DNA of 60,994 nucleotides from Sphingomonas trueperi (GTDB taxonomy: Bacteria; Pseudomonadota; Alphaproteobacteria; Sphingomonadales; Sphingomonadaceae). The stretch is taken from positions 1 through 60,994 of the forward strand of contig NZ_JAATJB010000018.1 of assembly GCF_011927635.1 (NCBI RefSeq), written 5' to 3'. Positions 1 to 8,076 of the stretch are shown here, in pieces (position 1 is the first letter of the stretch; each line of letters starts with the position of its first letter). A program made the position numbers and the translations under genes. The notes beneath the pieces are model-generated. The model had not been told where the DNA came from. It did no database searches and worked only from the letters and a program-made list of their open reading frames with translations.

Positions 1-206
1 CCGAAGCCGAAGCGAACTACTATGCTGCCGCTGAGCAGATCGTTATGGCGGCGTGACTCACATCTAATGGCCTCCGGCAAACCCGGCGCGGTTCAGTCTT
101 TCGGCTCTAGGATTGTGATCTTAGGCTTTAGATGGATTGGCTCCGCGAGCTTGCCGCCGTCGTCGCAGAGCATGCGGCCGCGCGGAGTCGTGGTCACCTC
201 ATCCGA

Positions 207-1442
207 CTAAGTTCGACTCTCAGCCGCTTGCCCGAAGTTCCTGCTCAACACCTTTGCACGGTGGCGCAGAAAGTCGAGGTGGTCGGACCAGTGCTGCATC
301 ATGCGAACGCGTTCGTCCCAATATTCGCCTCTGGTGTAGGCGCGGCGGACGGCATTGTTGTCGCAGTGCGCGAGTTGCCGCTCGACGGCGTCGGGGTGCC
401 ATAGACCCATTTCGTTGAGCAGCGTGGCCGCCATCGCGCGGAAGCCGTGGCCGGTCATTTCGTCCTGCGCATATCCCATCCGGCGGAGTGCCGCATTGAT
501 CGTGTTCTCCGACATCGGCTTTCGGACGGAGCGGAGGGATGGGAAGAGATAGCTGCTATAGTCTGCGTCGTGCTCAATCGACGCAAGGATCGCGAGGGCT
601 TGGCGGGAGAGGGGGATCGCATGGGCTCGCCGCATCTTCGTCTTGTGCGGCGGAATGGTCCAGATCGCCCGTTGCAGGTCGAAGTCCTGCCATTCTGCGA
701 AACGTAGCTCGCCAGGGCGGACAAAGACGTGTGGCAGGAGCCTCAGCGCCGCGAGGGTGTTGGGCTGCCCCTGGAAGCCGTCTATGGCCCTCAGAAGCTC
801 GCCTGCGGCCTTTGGCGTGGTAACTGCGGCGCGATGTGCTGGCTTGGGCGCGATCAGCGCGCCGCGGAGGTCAGCGGCGACGTCGCGCTCGGCGCGGGCG
901 GTCGCAATCGCGTAGCGAAATACCTGCGAACAGGTGCTGCGGAGCCGCTTTGCCGTCTCGTAACGCGCGTTGCCCTCCATCTTCCGCAGCATCAGAAGCA
1001 GTTCCTGCGCGGATATCGCAGCGATCGGGCGCTTGCCGATCGACGCGTAGATGAAACCGAGAAGCCAGCGGAGCTTCTTCATCGTGACCGGCGAACGGCC
1101 TTCCTTTTCGACCTTGGACAACCATTCGTCCGCAACCGTTTCGAAGCTGTTGGAGGCAGCGACGGTCGCCGCTACCCGATCGAGCTTGATCCGCTCGGCG
1201 GGATCTTCGCCGCGGGCCAGCACCTTCCGCGCGGCATCACATTCGGCGCGTGCTTCTGCCAGACCGGTGTCGGGCCAAACCCCGAAAGCGAGGGTCTTTT
1301 GCTTCCCATAATGTCGATAGTTCATCCGCCAATAGCGTCCGCCGGATGGGGTCACGAGCAGGTAGAGCCCGTCTCTATCGCTTAGCTTGTACGCCTTGCC
1401 GCGAATCTCTGCGGCTTTGATGGCAACCACCGACAGCGCCAT
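207..1442 (-). CDS. P4-type tyrosine recombinase (island integrase)
   Basis: A 411-residue site-specific integrase of the P4/CP4-57 type. It has an N-terminal arm-DNA-binding domain (about residues 1-95), a core-binding domain and a C-terminal catalytic domain. Visible catalytic landmarks are the first Arg in VRPGELRF, the Lys in HKTKMRR, the HGFR box and the late Tyr in AYTRGEYWDER. Members of this family integrate genomic islands into the 3' ends of tRNA genes, and a tRNA-Glu gene lies 160 bp upstream of its start. The island body should therefore extend leftward, out of the window. The reading frame looks intact. No excisionase is visible. The family assignment is firm; which cargo it mobilises cannot be seen. 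Confidence 0.93.
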   Translation of the reverse strand: MALSVVAIKAAEIRGKAYKLSDRDGLYLLVTPSGGRYWRMNYRHYGKQKTLAFGVWPDTGLAEARAECDAARKVLARGEDPAERIKLDRVAATVAASNSFETVADEWLSKVEKEGRSPVTMKKLRWLLGFIYASIGKRPIAAISAQELLLMLRKMEGNARYETAKRLRSTCSQVFRYAIATARAERDVAADLRGALIAPKPAHRAAVTTPKAAGELLRAIDGFQGQPNTLAALRLLPHVFVRPGELRFAEWQDFDLQRAIWTIPPHKTKMRRAHAIPLSRQALAILASIEHDADYSSYLFPSLRSVRKPMSENTINAALRRMGYAQDEMTGHGFRAMAATLLNEMGLWHPDAVERQLAHCDNNAVRRAYTRGEYWDERVRMMQHWSDHLDFLRHRAKVLSRNFGQAAESRT

Positions 1443-1484
1443 GATGGTATCTCCCGTCGAAGCGACCGGCGCATGCCATCAAAA

Positions 1485-1505
1485 ATACCATCAGCTTGCT
1501 GGTAT
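1485..1505. repeat. Inverted repeat in front of the integrase
   Basis: The arms ATACCA and TGGTAT flank nine bases in the 160-bp gap between the integrase start and tRNA-Glu. A further TGGTAT lies at 1445-1450, over the integrase start. Two TGGCATG-like words sit at 1572-1590. Such clustered short repeats are what integrase arm sites or an autoregulatory operator would look like, but the assignment is inference only. Confidence 0.3.
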
Positions 1506-1605
1506 GCAGTGGCATTCTGCCAGCTTGGATGAGAGACTTATACCACCAAAAACCGCAGAAAACAGCCAGTTATGGCATGTTCTGGCATGCCTTGGGAAGG
1601 CACTT

Positions 1606-1680
1606 TGGTGACCCCTACGGGAATCGAACCCGTGTTTCAGCCGTGAAAGGGCCGCGTCCTAACCGCTAGACGAAGGGGCC
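1606..1680 (-). tRNA. tRNA-Glu (anticodon UUC), probable att site
   Basis: Read on the minus strand, this folds as a standard 72-nt tRNA body plus an encoded CCA. The acceptor stem is GGCCCCT paired with AGGGGTC, with discriminator A. The T-loop region is GGTTCGATTCC. The anticodon loop CCTTTCACG carries UUC, so it charges glutamate. The 3' end (1606 onward) faces the integrase gene, the usual geometry when the tRNA 3' end serves as the bacterial attachment site. The gene is complete, as expected when the island restores the tRNA sequence on integration. Confidence 0.96.
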
Positions 1681-1734
1681 AACTGCTTGGCGTGGAGCGG
1701 CCGAATAGGGGGCGATTTCGCAGCCGTCAAGCAC

Positions 1735-3501
1735 TCAATCGGCCCATGCCGCATCTTCTATGTGCATTTCTGCTGCGGGCCGGCTGCCCCAGGTGTCCAC
1801 CTTCGCCCGGCCGGCCAGCCAGAGCCGGCGGTGCGAGGGGGCAGAGAGCAGCGCGTGGCCCAGTTCCGTATCGGCCTGGCGGAAGGCGACGGCCTTCAGG
1901 CTCTTCCCATCCGCTCCGGCGACGATCGCGCGGACATGGCCGCCGGTGCCGACCACATCGGCCTTGATCACGCGAACCGGGCCCGCCGCGATTCGCGGCG
2001 CGGGCCATCCCATCCCGTAGGGGCCGCCGGCCTCCATCGCCTCCACCAGCATCGGGTTCACGCCCGCCGGGCTCAGCACCGCATCGAGCAGCAGGGCCCG
2101 TTCGCCGCGCGCGATCGCGATTCGTTCGGCGAGGCGCTCCTCCAGGAACGCCGCGAGCGCTTCCACGCCCTCGGCGGCCACCGTCACGCCGCAGGCCATC
2201 GCATGCCCGCCGCCGGCGATCAGCAGCCCGGCGTCCTTGGCGGCCAGCACCGCCGCACCCAGGTCCACGCCGGGGATCGACCGGCCCGAGCCCTTGCCGA
2301 TCCCGTCCTCGCCGATGGCAATCACCAGCGCGGGCCGGCCGAACTTTTCCTTCAGCCGCCCCGCGACGATGCCGATTACGCCGGGGTGCCAGCCCTCGCC
2401 GGAGACCAGCGCCACCATCCGATCACCACCGAGCAGGTACAGCGATTCGGCCGCTGCCTGAACTTCGGCTTCGATCGCGCGGCGCTCCTCGTTGAGCAGG
2501 TCGAGCTCGGCGGCGATGGCGCGCGCCTCGGCGGGATCGCGCGTGGTGAGCAGACGGACGCCGAGGTCCGACTTGCCGACGCGACCGCCCGCATTGATCC
2601 GCGGCCCCAGCGCAAAGCCGAGGTCGGTGCAGGTCGGCGCGCGGGTGAGCCGCGAGGCTTCGATCAGCGCGGCCAGCCCGATGTTCCGCCGCTGCGCAAT
2701 CACCTTGAGGCCCTGGGCCACGAAGGCGCGGTTGAGCCCCTTGAGCTGCGCCACATCGGCCACGGTGCCAAGTGCCACGATGTCGAGCAGGTCGAGCAGC
2801 CGCGGCTCCTGCCGGCTCGCGAAATAGCCGCGCGTCCGCAGCGTGCGCACGAGGGCGGCGCCGAGCAGGAAGGCGACGCCCACGGCGGCGAGATGGCCGT
2901 GCTCGGCGCCCTCGGCCTCGTCGAGCCGGTTGGGATTCACCAGCGCGTGTGCGACGGGCAGGTCGGTCGCGCATTTGTGATGGTCGACCACGATCACATC
3001 GGCCTGGGCGTCGCGCGCCATTGCCAGCGCCTCGAACGCCTGCGCGCCGCAGTCGACGGTGACGATCAGCCCGTGCCCCTGCTGCTTCAGGCGCACCAGC
3101 GCCTCGCCCGAGGGGCCATAGCCTTCCATCAGGCGATCCGGGATATAGGGGGTGGCCTCCAGGCCGAGCGCGCGCAGCAGCAGGATCAGCAGCGCCGCGG
3201 AGGTGGCGCCGTCGACGTCATAGTCGCCGAAGATCGCGATCTGCTCGCGCGCTTCCACCGCGTCCGCGAGGCGTTCGGCGGCGCGGTCCATGTCGCGGAA
3301 GATCGAGGGGTCCGGCATGAAGGCGCGGATGCTGGGGGTGCGGTGACGCTCCAGATCGGCGCGGTCGACGCCGCGGGTGAGCAGCAGCTGGGTGACGAGG
3401 TCGTCGGGAGCGAAATCGGGGTCGCGTGCATCGGCGGCGAGGCCGCGCCAGCGCCAGGGCTGGCCGAGGATCGAACGGTGAACATTCAGGGCAGGGGACA
3501 T
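1735..3501 (-). CDS. recJ: Single-stranded-DNA-specific exonuclease RecJ
   Basis: A 588-residue 5'-3' single-strand DNA exonuclease of the DHH phosphoesterase superfamily, acting in RecF-pathway recombination and mismatch/base-excision repair. It shows motif I GDYDVDG (residues 92-98), the metal-binding DHH triad (173-175) and the DHHA1-type GGGHAMACG region followed by a C-terminal OB-like part. The frame is open upstream of the chosen start, but similarity to RecJ begins at MSPALNVHRS, so the ATG at 3501 is used. It is followed by an 85-bp gap to hcp, which is on the same strand. Length and motifs are normal for the family. Confidence 0.94.
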   Translation of the reverse strand: MSPALNVHRSILGQPWRWRGLAADARDPDFAPDDLVTQLLLTRGVDRADLERHRTPSIRAFMPDPSIFRDMDRAAERLADAVEAREQIAIFGDYDVDGATSAALLILLLRALGLEATPYIPDRLMEGYGPSGEALVRLKQQGHGLIVTVDCGAQAFEALAMARDAQADVIVVDHHKCATDLPVAHALVNPNRLDEAEGAEHGHLAAVGVAFLLGAALVRTLRTRGYFASRQEPRLLDLLDIVALGTVADVAQLKGLNRAFVAQGLKVIAQRRNIGLAALIEASRLTRAPTCTDLGFALGPRINAGGRVGKSDLGVRLLTTRDPAEARAIAAELDLLNEERRAIEAEVQAAAESLYLLGGDRMVALVSGEGWHPGVIGIVAGRLKEKFGRPALVIAIGEDGIGKGSGRSIPGVDLGAAVLAAKDAGLLIAGGGHAMACGVTVAAEGVEALAAFLEERLAERIAIARGERALLLDAVLSPAGVNPMLVEAMEAGGPYGMGWPAPRIAAGPVRVIKADVVGTGGHVRAIVAGADGKSLKAVAFRQADTELGHALLSAPSHRRLWLAGRAKVDTWGSRPAAEMHIEDAAWAD

Positions 3502-3586
3502 GCCCCCGATGTGGCCGGGGGGTGGCCGATTGTCGAGGGGCATGCGCCGAAACCCCGCCCGGCGCGTCGGGCGGGGTGGGGGTTCG

Positions 3587-5227
3587 TCACGCCGCCTCAA
3601 GCATGTGCGCGAGATCGTCGTGCGCATCGCCGGTCCGACGGATGTCGAATTTCGCGATCAGGATGCCAAGCACCTCCGGCGTGAGGAACTGCGGCAGCGT
3701 CGGGCCCAGATGGATCCGGCGCAGGCCGAGATGCAGCATCGTCAGCAGCACCGCGGTCGCCTTCTGCTCGAACCAGCTGATCGCGTAATGGAGCGGCAGG
3801 TCGTTGACGCCGACGTTCAGCGCCTCGGCGACGGCGGTGGCGATGCGGATCGCCGAATAGGCATCGTTGCACTGGCCGATGTCGAGCACCCGCGGGATGC
3901 CGTTGATCGCGCCCAGATCCTCGCGGTTGAAGCGGAACTTGCCGCAGCCGAGGGTGAGGACCAAGCTGTCCTTGGGCGTCGCCATGGCGAGGTCATGGAA
4001 ATAGTTGCGCCCCGGCCGCGCGCCGTCGCAGCCGCCGATCAGGAACAGGTTCTTCACCTCGCCCTTGCCGATCATGCCGAGCAGCGTGTCGGCGACCCCC
4101 ATCACCGTGTTGCGGGCGAAGCCGATGGTGATCGTCTGCTCGGGCGCGTCCTCGGCGAAGCCGGGCTGGGCCAGCGCGCAGGCGACGGCGGGTGCGAAGT
4201 CATGGTCCACCAGGTGCGGCAGCCCCTTCCAGCCCACGGGTCCCGCGGTGAAGATACGGCCGCTATAGCCCTTGAGGTTGGGGTTGATCAGGCAGTTCGA
4301 GGTCATCACGATCGCGCCGGGAAAGGCATCGAAATCCCTCTGCTGGTCCTGCCATGCGCCGCCGTAATTGCCGGCGAGGTGCGGGTACTTCTTCAAGCCC
4401 GGATAGGCATTGGCGGCGAGAAGTTCGCCATGGGTATAAACGTGGATGCCGGTGCCTTCGGTCTGCTGGAGGATCGCTTCCAGGTCGCCCATGTCGTGGC
4501 CGGAGACGAGCAGGCACTTACCCGCCCTTGGCGTCATCCGCACCGCCGTCGGCTCCGGATGCCCGAAGCGGCCGGTATTGGCGGCGTCGAGCAGCTCCAT
4601 CACCTTGAGGTTGAGCGCGCCGATCGCCAGCGCATGGCCGAGCAGCGCGTCGACGTCGGTTGGATCGGTGGCGAGGAAGGCGGCGATGCGATGGAACTCG
4701 GCGCTGATGGCGTCCTCCTCGAAGCCGAGCACCCGGGCATGCTCGCCATAGGCGGCGGTGCCCTTCAGGCCGTAGAGGATCAGGTTGCGCAGGCCGACGA
4801 TGCTTGGCCCGTCACGATCGACGAAGCGCTGGATCGCGGCGAAGGGGGCAGCGGCGGCGAGTTCAGAGGGCGTGGTGCCGGGGTTCCACAGCGCGGGCTC
4901 GGGCAGCGCGGAAAGGTCGGCCCCGGCGGCCTCGGCCAGCAGCCGCGCCCGCTCGCGCATCGATAGCGCGCGGGCGATCAGCGGCACGAAGCGCGTGTCG
5001 TCGAAATTGACGTTGGTCAGCGTGGTGAACCAGGCGTGCGGCGTGAACGCATCCACCATGGCGTCGCGCGCGCTCTTGGCGGCGGCGCGATCGGCATAGA
5101 CCGAAACGCCCTGCAGTACCCGCAGCAACACATCCTGCAGCTCCGCAACCTGCGCCGTCTTGCCGCAGGAGCCGATCTTGGCGGCACAGCCACCCTTGTT
5201 CGATTGTTCGCACTGGACGCAGTACAT
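3587..5227 (-). CDS. hcp: Hydroxylamine reductase / hybrid-cluster protein
   Basis: A 546-residue hybrid-cluster protein. Hcp proteins reduce hydroxylamine in vitro and act as high-affinity NO reductases during nitrosative stress; they are cytoplasmic. The N-terminal cluster cysteines are C3, C6, C14 and C21 (spacing C-x2-C-x7-C-x6-C). Hybrid-cluster ligands occur further on in SGHDMGD, TSNCLINP, GGCDGARPGRNY and the LGCGKFRFN region. The gene is divergent from an NsrR-type repressor. The 131-bp gap between them holds an FNR/DNR-like palindrome and an NsrR-like 23-mer, consistent with induction by low oxygen and NO. No hcr reductase gene is adjacent, so the electron donor is not evident. Confidence 0.94.
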   Translation of the reverse strand: MYCVQCEQSNKGGCAAKIGSCGKTAQVAELQDVLLRVLQGVSVYADRAAAKSARDAMVDAFTPHAWFTTLTNVNFDDTRFVPLIARALSMRERARLLAEAAGADLSALPEPALWNPGTTPSELAAAAPFAAIQRFVDRDGPSIVGLRNLILYGLKGTAAYGEHARVLGFEEDAISAEFHRIAAFLATDPTDVDALLGHALAIGALNLKVMELLDAANTGRFGHPEPTAVRMTPRAGKCLLVSGHDMGDLEAILQQTEGTGIHVYTHGELLAANAYPGLKKYPHLAGNYGGAWQDQQRDFDAFPGAIVMTSNCLINPNLKGYSGRIFTAGPVGWKGLPHLVDHDFAPAVACALAQPGFAEDAPEQTITIGFARNTVMGVADTLLGMIGKGEVKNLFLIGGCDGARPGRNYFHDLAMATPKDSLVLTLGCGKFRFNREDLGAINGIPRVLDIGQCNDAYSAIRIATAVAEALNVGVNDLPLHYAISWFEQKATAVLLTMLHLGLRRIHLGPTLPQFLTPEVLGILIAKFDIRRTGDAHDDLAHMLEAA

Positions 5228-5243
5228 CGCCGGTCTCCCAATA

Positions 5244-5266
5244 AAGCTGAATATTGAATTCCGGTT
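5244..5266. promoter_or_regulatory. Candidate NsrR operator at the hcp promoter
   Basis: The 11-1-11 arrangement here is AAGCTGAATAT, T, GAATTCCGGTT. Compared with the commonly cited consensus AAGNTGNATTT-N-AAATNCANCTT, I count most fixed positions matched in the first half and about half in the second. It lies just upstream of the hcp start and would overlap the transcription start predicted from the FNR-like site. This is a hand comparison only. Confidence 0.4.
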
Positions 5267-5289
5267 ATTGGGTATCCCGCGCGCTCACT

Positions 5290-5303
5290 TTGACGCTTGT
5301 CAA
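5290..5303. promoter_or_regulatory. FNR/CRP-family palindrome TTGAC-N4-GTCAA
   Basis: A perfect palindrome with arms TTGAC and GTCAA around GCTT, in the hcp-nsrR intergenic region. This is the form bound by the FnrL/Anr/Dnr/NnrR branch of CRP-FNR regulators. Its centre is about 69 bp upstream of the hcp start codon. If it acts at the usual -41.5 position, the hcp transcript would begin near 5255, on top of the NsrR-like site. The palindrome is directly seen; the regulator is inferred. Confidence 0.65.
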
Positions 5304-5358
5304 ATATACGTAGTCTTCCGCATGCATCTGCAGAGCTTGCCAGCTAAGAAGATGTCGC

Positions 5359-5778
5359 ATGCAATTGACCCGCCACAGTGATTACGCGCTGCGCCTGCTG
5401 ATCCACTTGGGCAGCAGCGGGGAAGGGCGCGTCTCGATCGCGTCGGTGGCGGAGGAGCAGGACATTTCCGCCACGCATCTGATGAAGATCGCCAATGGTC
5501 TCGCCCATGCCGGCTATATCGAGGCGGTGCGCGGGCGCGGCGGCGGGATCCAGCTGGCGCGCGATCCGGCGGAGATCAACATCGGCGCGGTGCTCGACGT
5601 GACCGAGCCGCGCTGCGCGATGGTCGATTGTACCGGCTGCCGGTTAGTCCGCGGCTGCAACCTGCCGGGCGTGCTCGCCGAAGCACGGCGCGCCTTCATG
5701 GACGTGCTGCGGCGCTATACGCTGGCGGACGTGCTGCGCGGGCGGGCGGGCCAGCTCTGGCCGCCGCGCGCCGCCTGA
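5359..5778 (+). CDS. nsrR: Rrf2-family NO-responsive repressor NsrR
   Basis: A 139-residue Rrf2-family winged-helix regulator starting MQLTRHSDYALR. It has the recognition segment ATHLMKIANGLAHAGY and a C-terminal Fe-S cysteine set C86, C91, C94 and C100. NsrR proteins carry three conserved Cys here that bind an Fe-S cluster and release DNA on nitrosylation; this one has a fourth (C94). Divergent placement from hcp, the classic NsrR target, supports NsrR over IscR or RirA. The likely role is repression of hcp until NO appears. Confidence 0.85.
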   Translation: MQLTRHSDYALRLLIHLGSSGEGRVSIASVAEEQDISATHLMKIANGLAHAGYIEAVRGRGGGIQLARDPAEINIGAVLDVTEPRCAMVDCTGCRLVRGCNLPGVLAEARRAFMDVLRRYTLADVLRGRAGQLWPPRAA

Positions 5779-5781
5779 AGC

Positions 5782-6504
5782 TCAGTCGGCGTCGACCACG
5801 CCCGAGCGATAGGTCTGGATCGGCGCCTTGATCCAGGCCTGCTCGCGAAACCATTTGGTGATGATGTACTTGGTCCCCTCGACGACGCGCATGCCCTCGT
5901 GCAGTGTGTCGTAATTGGGGCTGCCGTCGGCAAGCATGTTGTTCCAGATCACCAGCAGGCCGCGCTTGGGCTTGAAGCGGATGCCGGCGCGCGGGAACCA
6001 GGTGGCGCCGCCTTCCTCGACGGTGTTGAGATAGCCCATCGCGGTCCAGGTGCGCTGGCCGCCGGTCTCGACCATCTTGTCCCAATAGCCGCTGTCTTCG
6101 TGGAAATAGTCGCAATGCGCACGGAACTGCTGGTTGGGCGCATAACGCTGGCCCTGCATCGTCTCGGCATTTTCGACCGGGATGCCGAGCAGGGCGGCGA
6201 TGCGGTTGTCGATCGCCAGCACGTCGGGCGACCAGCGATACAGGTCCGAGCTGTGGCTGGTGCGATAGTCGGGATCGTCGGTCGCGGCGAGCAGCGTGGA
6301 GGGGCGGGCGTTGCTGTCGATCAGCGCCATCAGCATGTCGCACTCGGCGTCGCTGAAGAAATCGGGATAGGTATAGACCTGCGCCAGTTCGACCTTGGCG
6401 CGGCGTACGTTCGGGTTCGCGTCCAGCCGCGCCGCGACCTCGCGGCCGATCCGTGCCCGCTCCGGGGAGGGCGATCCCTTGCTGTTGGGGTTGGTTTTGC
6501 TCAC
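5782..6504 (-). CDS. 2-oxoglutarate/Fe(II) prolyl-4-hydroxylase-like oxygenase
   Basis: A 240-residue oxygenase of the P4Hc (prolyl 4-hydroxylase alpha subunit) family. The iron ligands are H130 and D132 in HCDYF and H202 in TLHEGM; the 2-oxoglutarate-binding Lys is K212 in GTKYIITKW. The start is set at the GTG at 6504 (AAAGAG eight bases upstream). An upstream GTG at 6582 would put a perfect 10-bp hairpin inside the coding region and overlap the stop of the neighbouring gene. The substrate is unknown; bacterial members hydroxylate protein or peptide prolines. The gene is convergent with nsrR, with 3 bp between the stops. Confidence 0.85.
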   Translation of the reverse strand: MSKTNPNSKGSPSPERARIGREVAARLDANPNVRRAKVELAQVYTYPDFFSDAECDMLMALIDSNARPSTLLAATDDPDYRTSHSSDLYRWSPDVLAIDNRIAALLGIPVENAETMQGQRYAPNQQFRAHCDYFHEDSGYWDKMVETGGQRTWTAMGYLNTVEEGGATWFPRAGIRFKPKRGLLVIWNNMLADGSPNYDTLHEGMRVVEGTKYIITKWFREQAWIKAPIQTYRSGVVDAD

Positions 6505-6546
6505 GGCGAAACTCTTTGCCGCGGGCGTCGGCGAATGCAAGCGCAA

Positions 6547-6570
6547 GGGGCCGGCATCGCTGCCGGCCCC
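6547..6570 (-). terminator. Hairpin after the RcnB-like gene
   Basis: A perfect stem, GGGGCCGGCA / TGCCGGCCCC, around a TCGC loop, starting 9 bp after the stop of the RcnB-like gene. The T-tract on the minus strand is weak (TTGCGCTTGCATT). It probably terminates the RcnB-like transcript and marks the region as non-coding. Confidence 0.6.
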
Positions 6571-6578
6571 CGTTTCGC

Positions 6579-7418
6579 TCACCAGAAGATGCCGTAGATC
6601 ACGTCGACCACCTGGCCGCTGTCCACATCGACGAGCAGCGCGTCGTCATAATAGCGGACCCAGCGATACGGCCCCCAGACGTCCGGCAGCCGGTAGAAAG
6701 AGGGATCGCTGATCCAATATTGCTGCGCGAACAGGAATCTGTCGAGCCGGTAGCCCACCGAGAAGCGCCTGTATCCGTAGCTCCAGCGTGCCGGCGGATA
6801 ATAGCGCGGCAGGCGGTAGAGGCTGCGGTTATAGTCGCGATAGGCCCGCCAGTCATAGCGATGGTCGCTCCGCCAGCCATTGTTCCAGATGCCGCCGTTG
6901 CCGCGCCAGCGGTCGGCGCGATCCCAGTCGCGACGATCGTTCCAGCCGCGATAGCCGTCGCGGCGGCCCCAGTCGCGGGCGCCGTTCCACTGCGGGCGGC
7001 CACGATCGTCCCAGCGGCGATCCTGCCAGGCCTGCGGGTCGCGGTTCTGCCAGTCGGGACGCTGCCCCCCACGCCAGTCGCGTCGCGGCTGGACAGGGCT
7101 TTGCGTACCCTGCGGTTGCTGGAAGGCCGGCCGGGGCTGTCCATCGGGCCGACGCCAGTCGCCGCGATCCATCGCCTGCGGCGCACCCTGTGGACGCTGC
7201 CAGCCGGGGTTGCCCTGCGGACGCTGCCAGTTGCCGCCGTTCTGGGGCTGGCCCTGGGGGCGCTGCCATCCCTGACCTCCCTGGCCGCCCTGCGGACGGA
7301 AGTTGTCGGGGCGCATCCAGCCGCCATTGCCGCGATGCTCGCCGCGCTCCTGCGCGATGGCAGCGGCGGGGACCAGCGCAGTCGCGGCTGCGATCGCCGC
7401 CAACAGCATCCTCTTCAT
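6579..7418 (-). CDS. RcnB-family secreted protein
   Basis: A 279-residue protein with a cleavable signal peptide (MKRMLLAAIAAATALVPAAAIAQ). A long Gly/Gln/Pro/Trp/Arg-rich low-complexity middle follows, with repeated WQRPQG-type units. The C-terminal RcnB-like domain (about the last 75 residues) includes YRRFSVGYRLD and DVDSGQVVDVIYGIFW. E. coli RcnB is a small periplasmic protein linked to nickel/cobalt homeostasis; the many sphingomonad members are much longer and uncharacterised. The frame extends further upstream, but the signal peptide fixes the start at 7418. It lies about 38 kb from the cobalt regulon, so a link to metal handling is only suggestive. Confidence 0.8.
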   Translation of the reverse strand: MKRMLLAAIAAATALVPAAAIAQERGEHRGNGGWMRPDNFRPQGGQGGQGWQRPQGQPQNGGNWQRPQGNPGWQRPQGAPQAMDRGDWRRPDGQPRPAFQQPQGTQSPVQPRRDWRGGQRPDWQNRDPQAWQDRRWDDRGRPQWNGARDWGRRDGYRGWNDRRDWDRADRWRGNGGIWNNGWRSDHRYDWRAYRDYNRSLYRLPRYYPPARWSYGYRRFSVGYRLDRFLFAQQYWISDPSFYRLPDVWGPYRWVRYYDDALLVDVDSGQVVDVIYGIFW

Positions 7419-7525
7419 CGAACCATTCTCCGGTGGCAGCGGCGAAGTCGCCGTGCCGATGCTGGCCGAATACGCGCCCGACGCTGAGCGGGCTCTGAAT
7501 TGCACTGACAGCAGATTGAAAGCAT

Positions 7526-7999
7526 TCAGGCGCCGTCGGCCGGGTCGCCGCGGGCAATGCGCGCGGCATCCTGGATCGCCGCGACCAGCCGCGGGTAGAT
7601 GCCGCAGCGGCAGATATTGGGGATGCCCTGGCGGATGTCTTCTTCCGACGGGTTGCGATTGGTGCGGATCAGCACCGACGCCGCCATCACCATGCCGGGA
7701 ATGCAATAGCCGCACTGGACGAGATTGGCGGCGAGGAAGGCCTGTTGCACCGGGTGGCTGCGATCGGGCGAGAGACCCTCGATGGTCGTGACGAAGGTGC
7801 CTTCGATCGCGCCGATCGTTTCGCGGCAGGCGAGGCGGGCGGCGCCGTCGATATCGACGGTGCAGGCGCCGCAATCGCCGGTGCCGCAGCCATATTTGGT
7901 GCCGGTGAGGTTGGAGGCGTCGCGCAAGGCCCAGAGCAAAGGCGTCTGCGGATCCATGTCATACTGGACCGGCTGGTTGTTGACGGTGAACCGAGTCAT
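7526..7999 (-). CDS. 2Fe-2S subunit of a molybdopterin oxidoreductase (IorA-like), orphan
   Basis: A 157-residue small subunit of the xanthine dehydrogenase/isoquinoline 1-oxidoreductase family. The plant-type 2Fe-2S cluster cysteines are C38, C43, C46 and C58. The second 2Fe-2S cluster cysteines are C96, C99, C130 and C132. In this family the subunit passes electrons from a large molybdopterin subunit, usually encoded immediately downstream. Here the downstream neighbour is the RcnB-like gene and the upstream one is divergent, so no large subunit is adjacent. The sequence looks intact. The partner must be elsewhere or absent. Confidence 0.9.
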   Translation of the reverse strand: MTRFTVNNQPVQYDMDPQTPLLWALRDASNLTGTKYGCGTGDCGACTVDIDGAARLACRETIGAIEGTFVTTIEGLSPDRSHPVQQAFLAANLVQCGYCIPGMVMAASVLIRTNRNPSEEDIRQGIPNICRCGIYPRLVAAIQDAARIARGDPADGA

Positions 8000-8076
8000 G
8001 GCGCGACCCTAGCGGGAAACGGCGGGTTTCCGAAACCGGCATTGTCGGTCGGTGCGGCACAGGCGACATTGCGAGC

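Noticed and set aside
3500..4966. Long open frame on the plus strand across recJ and hcp
   Set aside because: It is antisense to two well-supported genes, has no family similarity, and is an expected by-product of high GC content.
6505..6582. Upstream GTG start extending the prolyl-hydroxylase gene to 6582
   Set aside because: It would include a perfect 10-bp terminator hairpin and overlap the stop of the RcnB-like gene; the GTG at 6504 has a better leader.
6900..7320. Repetitive CTGCCAGTTGCC-like stretch as a CRISPR or tandem repeat array
   Set aside because: It encodes the WQRPQG-type low-complexity repeats of the RcnB-like protein; there are no regular unique spacers.
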